Shown in pieces: positions 60,301 to 64,000 of a stretch of 64,000 nucleotides of DNA. The DNA is taken from the NCBI GenBank assembly GCA_003864495.1, contig PEDN01001383.1:1-64000 (forward strand). The letters run 5' to 3'. The notes under the pieces are model-generated. The model was not told where the DNA came from and made no database searches. It saw only the letters and a list, made by a program, of their open reading frames with translations. Source of the stretch: Nemopilema nomurai. Taxonomy: Eukaryota > Cnidaria > Scyphozoa > Rhizostomeae > Rhizostomatidae. A program made the translations under genes and the position numbers. Every line of letters starts with the position of its first letter. Position 1 is the first letter of the stretch.

Positions 60301-60894
60301 CAAGCTCATTGTCCTCAACAGTGTATTATGTGTTTTTTACCATGAAAAGATCTAGATTTGCAATTGCTCTAAACAGATTACATAAGTTTCTAACATAAAA
60401 TGTTATTGTTTCAGCCATAAAGATGCTTACTAATTAACATTTACATTTATAAGAAAATATCAATAAAAACATTTGTTGGCGTTTTTATTTACAAAACGAA
60501 GGAAGTAAATGATCATCTGCGATTTTGCTGAAATCAAACAATCTATTTAAGGTTCACAGTAATAACTAAACAGTATCTCACAGTGGATCAATATTGTACT
60601 TAACAATGAACATTTGGGAACCAGGTAATAATGTTTTGGGGGGTGTGTGTGTCCAGAAACCTGTGCAAGGGTAACACATTAATGTTGTATCAAATAAAAT
60701 ACTGTATCAAAAAGTTGTCTCGCTTTCTTAAAACCATTTTTAAATCGTTTTGGAAAAAGCATACAATCATGCAAAAGACGTACAGCATCGAGAGAAATGC
60801 AAACAAACTTACATGAGTAGCCACAATCGGCACAGTGGTCGTTACCAGGTTGATCTAACAAGTCGAACAGCTTTAAACCAACTGTCCCTGACAT
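54376..60894 (-). CDS. ADAP1: ArfGAP with dual PH domains, form starting at cassette B
   Basis: Exons (complement): 60813-60894, 59976-60115, 58193-58376, 57971-58083, 57165-57347, 56093-56182, 55500-55562, 55001-55072, 54376-54678; all in phase, 409 aa (human ADAP1 374). ADAP proteins (centaurin-alpha) bind PIP3 and stimulate GTP hydrolysis by Arf6 at the plasma membrane. ArfGAP zinc finger: CADC (about residue 20) and CVNC, followed by GSHRSLG with the arginine finger. Then [15 protein letters not shown] typical of the family, PH1 (about 137-264, [20 protein letters not shown]), EIVDW-like [12 protein letters not shown], and PH2 (about 275-385, [31 protein letters not shown]). A Ser-rich tail ends the protein. 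The gene could equally be called ADAP2; no outgroup is available. An alternative 5' cassette is listed separately. Confidence 0.9.
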
Positions 60895-61080
60895 ATTTTA
60901 CTTTTTTGCACACCAATCAAGCGAATAAATTTAGCTTCATCCAGTTAGCAGCGCTGCGATTTCTCTTCACCGATCACTCGAATTTTGCACGAATGAGGAA
61001 GCTCTGAGCCGCATATCGCATTGCTGCTTCAGTTGCGAAGTCCAATAGCAATTAACTTCCGGATTCGTAACTTCCTAACA
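60895..61080 (-). promoter_or_regulatory. Putative internal promoter for ADAP cassette B
   Basis: Just upstream of ATG 60894, on the minus strand, are an ETS-type CCGGAAGT (complement 61054-61061) and an ATTGG (reverse CCAAT box, near 61042-61046). The block is GC-richer than its surroundings. These motifs are short, so this is suggestive only, but a start codon here needs its own transcription start. Confidence 0.4.
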
Positions 61081-61211
61081 CCCTCCGTTTGGTCTCGAGG
61101 CAAGGATCGAAACGGATATCGAAGTTCGCTAACATCAATCGTAAACCGAAACATCAATCAATAAGCCTTGGTATTTAATCAGAAAAATAAAGGGTTATGA
61201 AGTCGTAATTA

Positions 61212-61976
<765 letters not shown>

Positions 61977-62734
61977 TGCAATCTGTTAGGGCTAGGCCAA
62001 GCTGGCTTTCTCAACTCTAGGTAATGTCAAATTGCATACCAAGTATTTCTGAAGAGTTTTTGCATTGTTCTTCACGATTGTTTTGCTTGCAGCCTCTATT
62101 TAAATTTGCCTCGAACTGGATATGGTTTACACTTCTGTTGTCGGGTGAAAAGCGTGGTAAGACTTGTTTTGATATTCGCTATAACCATTTGAAATAAACG
62201 CAGTGATTACTCAGCTATAAGAATGAATTACCCTAGGTAAACATGTTGGCGAAAGGAGCACACCTGCCTTTATCAATTAGATCCCATCGTTTCCTCGGAA
62301 ACTTGAATGAATAAAGCTTGTGCCTAGATAAACTATTGATCATCAAATTCAAGTGACCAGTGGATTGATAACTTTACTTCAAGGTTGTAAGATAAGATAA
62401 ATTAAGTATCACTTGTGACTGGAGAAGGAAAGAAATACAAACTGTATTTTTAAATGAACGTTAGGATTGTTATGCCGTTAATTACGTTGCTGTTCACAAT
62501 CAGAGCTAACACTTAGATACGGCCATGAAAATATGTATGTTTCCTTTGAAATCATTCATGTTAATATCCAGCTATAATATACATTTTGCACCATCCTAGC
62601 CATATGCTGCAAAAGTCGTAGGTTTAAGAGTAATGTACACAAAATGCCCCTCAGCTTTCCATTATTTCACCCTAATCCTCATTTTCTTACATTGTATTTG
62701 CTTTCCTAGTTTCATGTCACTAAAGCTAAAGAAC

Positions 62735-63480
62735 AATAAGAACATCTTAGCCCTAAAGGAAGGAAAATTGGTCTCATTAAAACGTTAGTTCACAGGGTGC
62801 TTGCTCTAAAACCAAGCTCACTTCTGAACTTGATACAATTAACCATATCCGTATTGAAAATGGCTACACTGTAATGTCATCTCGAAGTGTTTCAAACAAA
62901 AAATTTGCCAGTTTCATCTCGGACATAAATTTTCGACCTGAATAGTGCCCTGCATATCTCAAATTACCTTGGATTGGTGATGTTTTGCTAAAATTTGAAA
63001 ATCAAATAAAAAAAGCCATCAATTTCTGCTTTTCTTGTGAATCCTTGTGTGGTCTACAATGCTAAGACCATGTTTTCCTCCCCCCAAAAGGGTTGCATTC
63101 CTGCCCTTAAAAAAAGTTTATTCATATGCGAATTTTGTTGCTAATGTGAAGCTCGGTATGTAGGACCACTACTCAAAAATTGGAGAATAGAATAAAACAG
63201 CATGTTACCACAAGCATAAGGACCAAAACCTCTGCAGAAAGAGAGCAGCCGCGTCAAAATTGTAAAAGACACAATGCCCAAATTAATTGTGATTCAGCTA
63301 TAGGGCAACATCTTTTAGAGAATCCAGATTGCGCCGAAACATAGTGACAACAATTTTCGTACAATTGGGCAAGCTAGGTGGTCTTTTCACCTAGGTGTTT
63401 GGGAGTCTGTCTATATTTCAATGGAAAATCCCATTCTTTGTAGACAGAAAGAGTTCGTCTTTTCCCTTGGGCTCTTCTAA
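62735..63480 (+). mobile_element. Decayed Penelope-like retroelement, 3' part with GIY-YIG region
   Basis: Reading across frames with stops and shifts gives LPWIGDVLLKFENQIKKAIN, then CEARYVG (GIY-YIG-type nuclease start), KQHV, a diverged GNIF...NPDCAET-type segment and FHLGVWESVYIS. This order is that of the reverse transcriptase end and GIY-YIG endonuclease of Penelope-like elements in invertebrates. Several stop codons show that it is dead. The 5' part of the reverse transcriptase is absent. Confidence 0.65.
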
Positions 63481-63519
63481 AGTTAGGTGTTAAGTAATGC
63501 AGATTGGTCAATTATAACC

Positions 63520-63670
63520 AATCATGCGCTCTGCTTATCACCCTCTAGTGTTTCCGATCCGCATCTGGCTAATTATTCGGTCAGTTTTTGGTTGTTTTCC
63601 TACGTTTGCATACTCTGAGGAGTGTCGGACGAAAAAGTACTTTAATTATTCAAAAACTAGTTTGCTTTTT
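63520..63670 (+). repeat. Fragment of a dispersed repeat (copy 3 of 3)
   Basis: Matches the segment at 16448-16610 (opposite strand) over about 120 bp: ATCCGCATCTGG, TTTTTGGTTGTTTTCCTACG and GCATACTCTGAGGAGTGTCG. The frame corresponding to EELSDEEVL is shifted here. Confidence 0.55.
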
Positions 63671-63754
63671 CTTGCCATAATAAGAAAATCCCATTTGGTA
63701 AATCCAAAACATCATGATGATATTTTATTCTCCATTAGGTAAATCAATTGTAAA

Positions 63755-64000
63755 ATGGAGGGTGAATGTTTACAAAATGAACACAAAAAGAAAAAGAAGA
63801 AGTCAAAAAAAGAACACAGAGAAAAAAATGTAGAAAAACACATTGAACTTGAAAAAAGGGATATAGATAAGAAACAGGCTATGGAAAAGCCAAGAAAAAG
63901 AAACAAAGAGAAAGATAGGAATGAAACCCAAGAAGAATCAACAGATTCTTCAGGCAGTAATCAAAAGAAAAAAAAGAAGAAGAGAAAGCATGAAAAATTA
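63755..64000 (+). CDS. Start of a lysine-rich protein, cut by the window end
   Basis: ATG 63755 opens a frame that reaches the window edge (82 codons). The frame upstream is closed by a TAA a few codons before. An acceptor-like CCATTAG lies 17 bp upstream, so a 5' UTR intron may end there. The sequence is dominated by Lys, Glu and Arg, with runs such as KKKKKKS and a SGSNQKKKKKKRKHEK segment, resembling bipartite nuclear or nucleolar localisation signals. No domain is visible and the family cannot be told. Confidence 0.5.
   Translation, partial: MEGECLQNEHKKKKKKSKKEHREKNVEKHIELEKRDIDKKQAMEKPRKRNKEKDRNETQEESTDSSGSNQKKKKKKRKHEKL

Larger units (their letters stand above)
61977..63754. other. 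Divergent intergenic region with retroelement remnants
   Basis: It lies between ADAP cassette A and the plus-strand lysine-rich gene. 61977-62700 shows no gene; it must contain the cassette A promoter. The remainder is a Penelope-like remnant and a dispersed-repeat fragment, both listed. Confidence 0.5.

Noticed and set aside
63712..63906. Phe/Ser/Leu-rich minus-strand ORF
   Set aside because: Antisense of the lysine-rich coding start at 63755.

Overview
This window is animal nuclear DNA: AT-rich, intron-dense, with GT-AG introns of roughly 50 bases to several kilobases, short exons, tRNA-like SINEs, several small inverted-repeat transposons, a decayed Penelope-like retroelement and large minisatellites. 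The gene set (transglutaminase, Ecdysoneless, a TMC channel, DHRS7B, ATPAF2, ADAP) is metazoan. Together with the repeat types it suggests a marine invertebrate, perhaps a cnidarian; this is an inference and nothing in the window proves the clade.

Layout: 140-5585 (+) holds the catalytic core and C-terminal domains of a transglutaminase whose 5' end lies outside the window. 5975-15129 (-) is a complete 15-exon ecdysoneless (ECD) gene that ends tail-to-tail with it. 15130-18440 is intergenic and carries a hAT-like MITE and a TA-flanked MITE. 18441-31378 (-) is a 19-exon TMC channel gene with a long minisatellite in one intron. 31379-33038 is intergenic with one small signal-peptide-like ORF. 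33039-38906 (-) is a 6-exon DHRS7B reductase gene. About 310 bp away and divergent, 39217-42992 (+) is an 8-exon ATPAF2 gene. 43132-52890 (-) is a multi-exon gene that I cannot name; one intron contains about 80 copies of a 32-bp palindromic repeat. 54376-61976 (-) is an ADAP-type ArfGAP with two PH domains; its two ArfGAP-coding exons are present twice, each set with its own start codon. 61977-63754 is mostly retroelement remnant, and 63755-64000 (+) starts a lysine-rich protein that runs off the window.

The genes are unrelated housekeeping or signalling genes, not a pathway cluster. The most notable points are the duplicated ArfGAP exon cassettes in ADAP (likely two protein isoforms from one gene), the 32-bp satellite that begins at a splice acceptor, and three families of TA-flanked inverted-repeat elements, two of which carry repeated TATAAG(G/A)AAC words. 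Exon boundaries were placed by hand from splice sites, reading frame and remembered family sequences; exon lengths and phases were checked for continuity, and places where they fail are stated.
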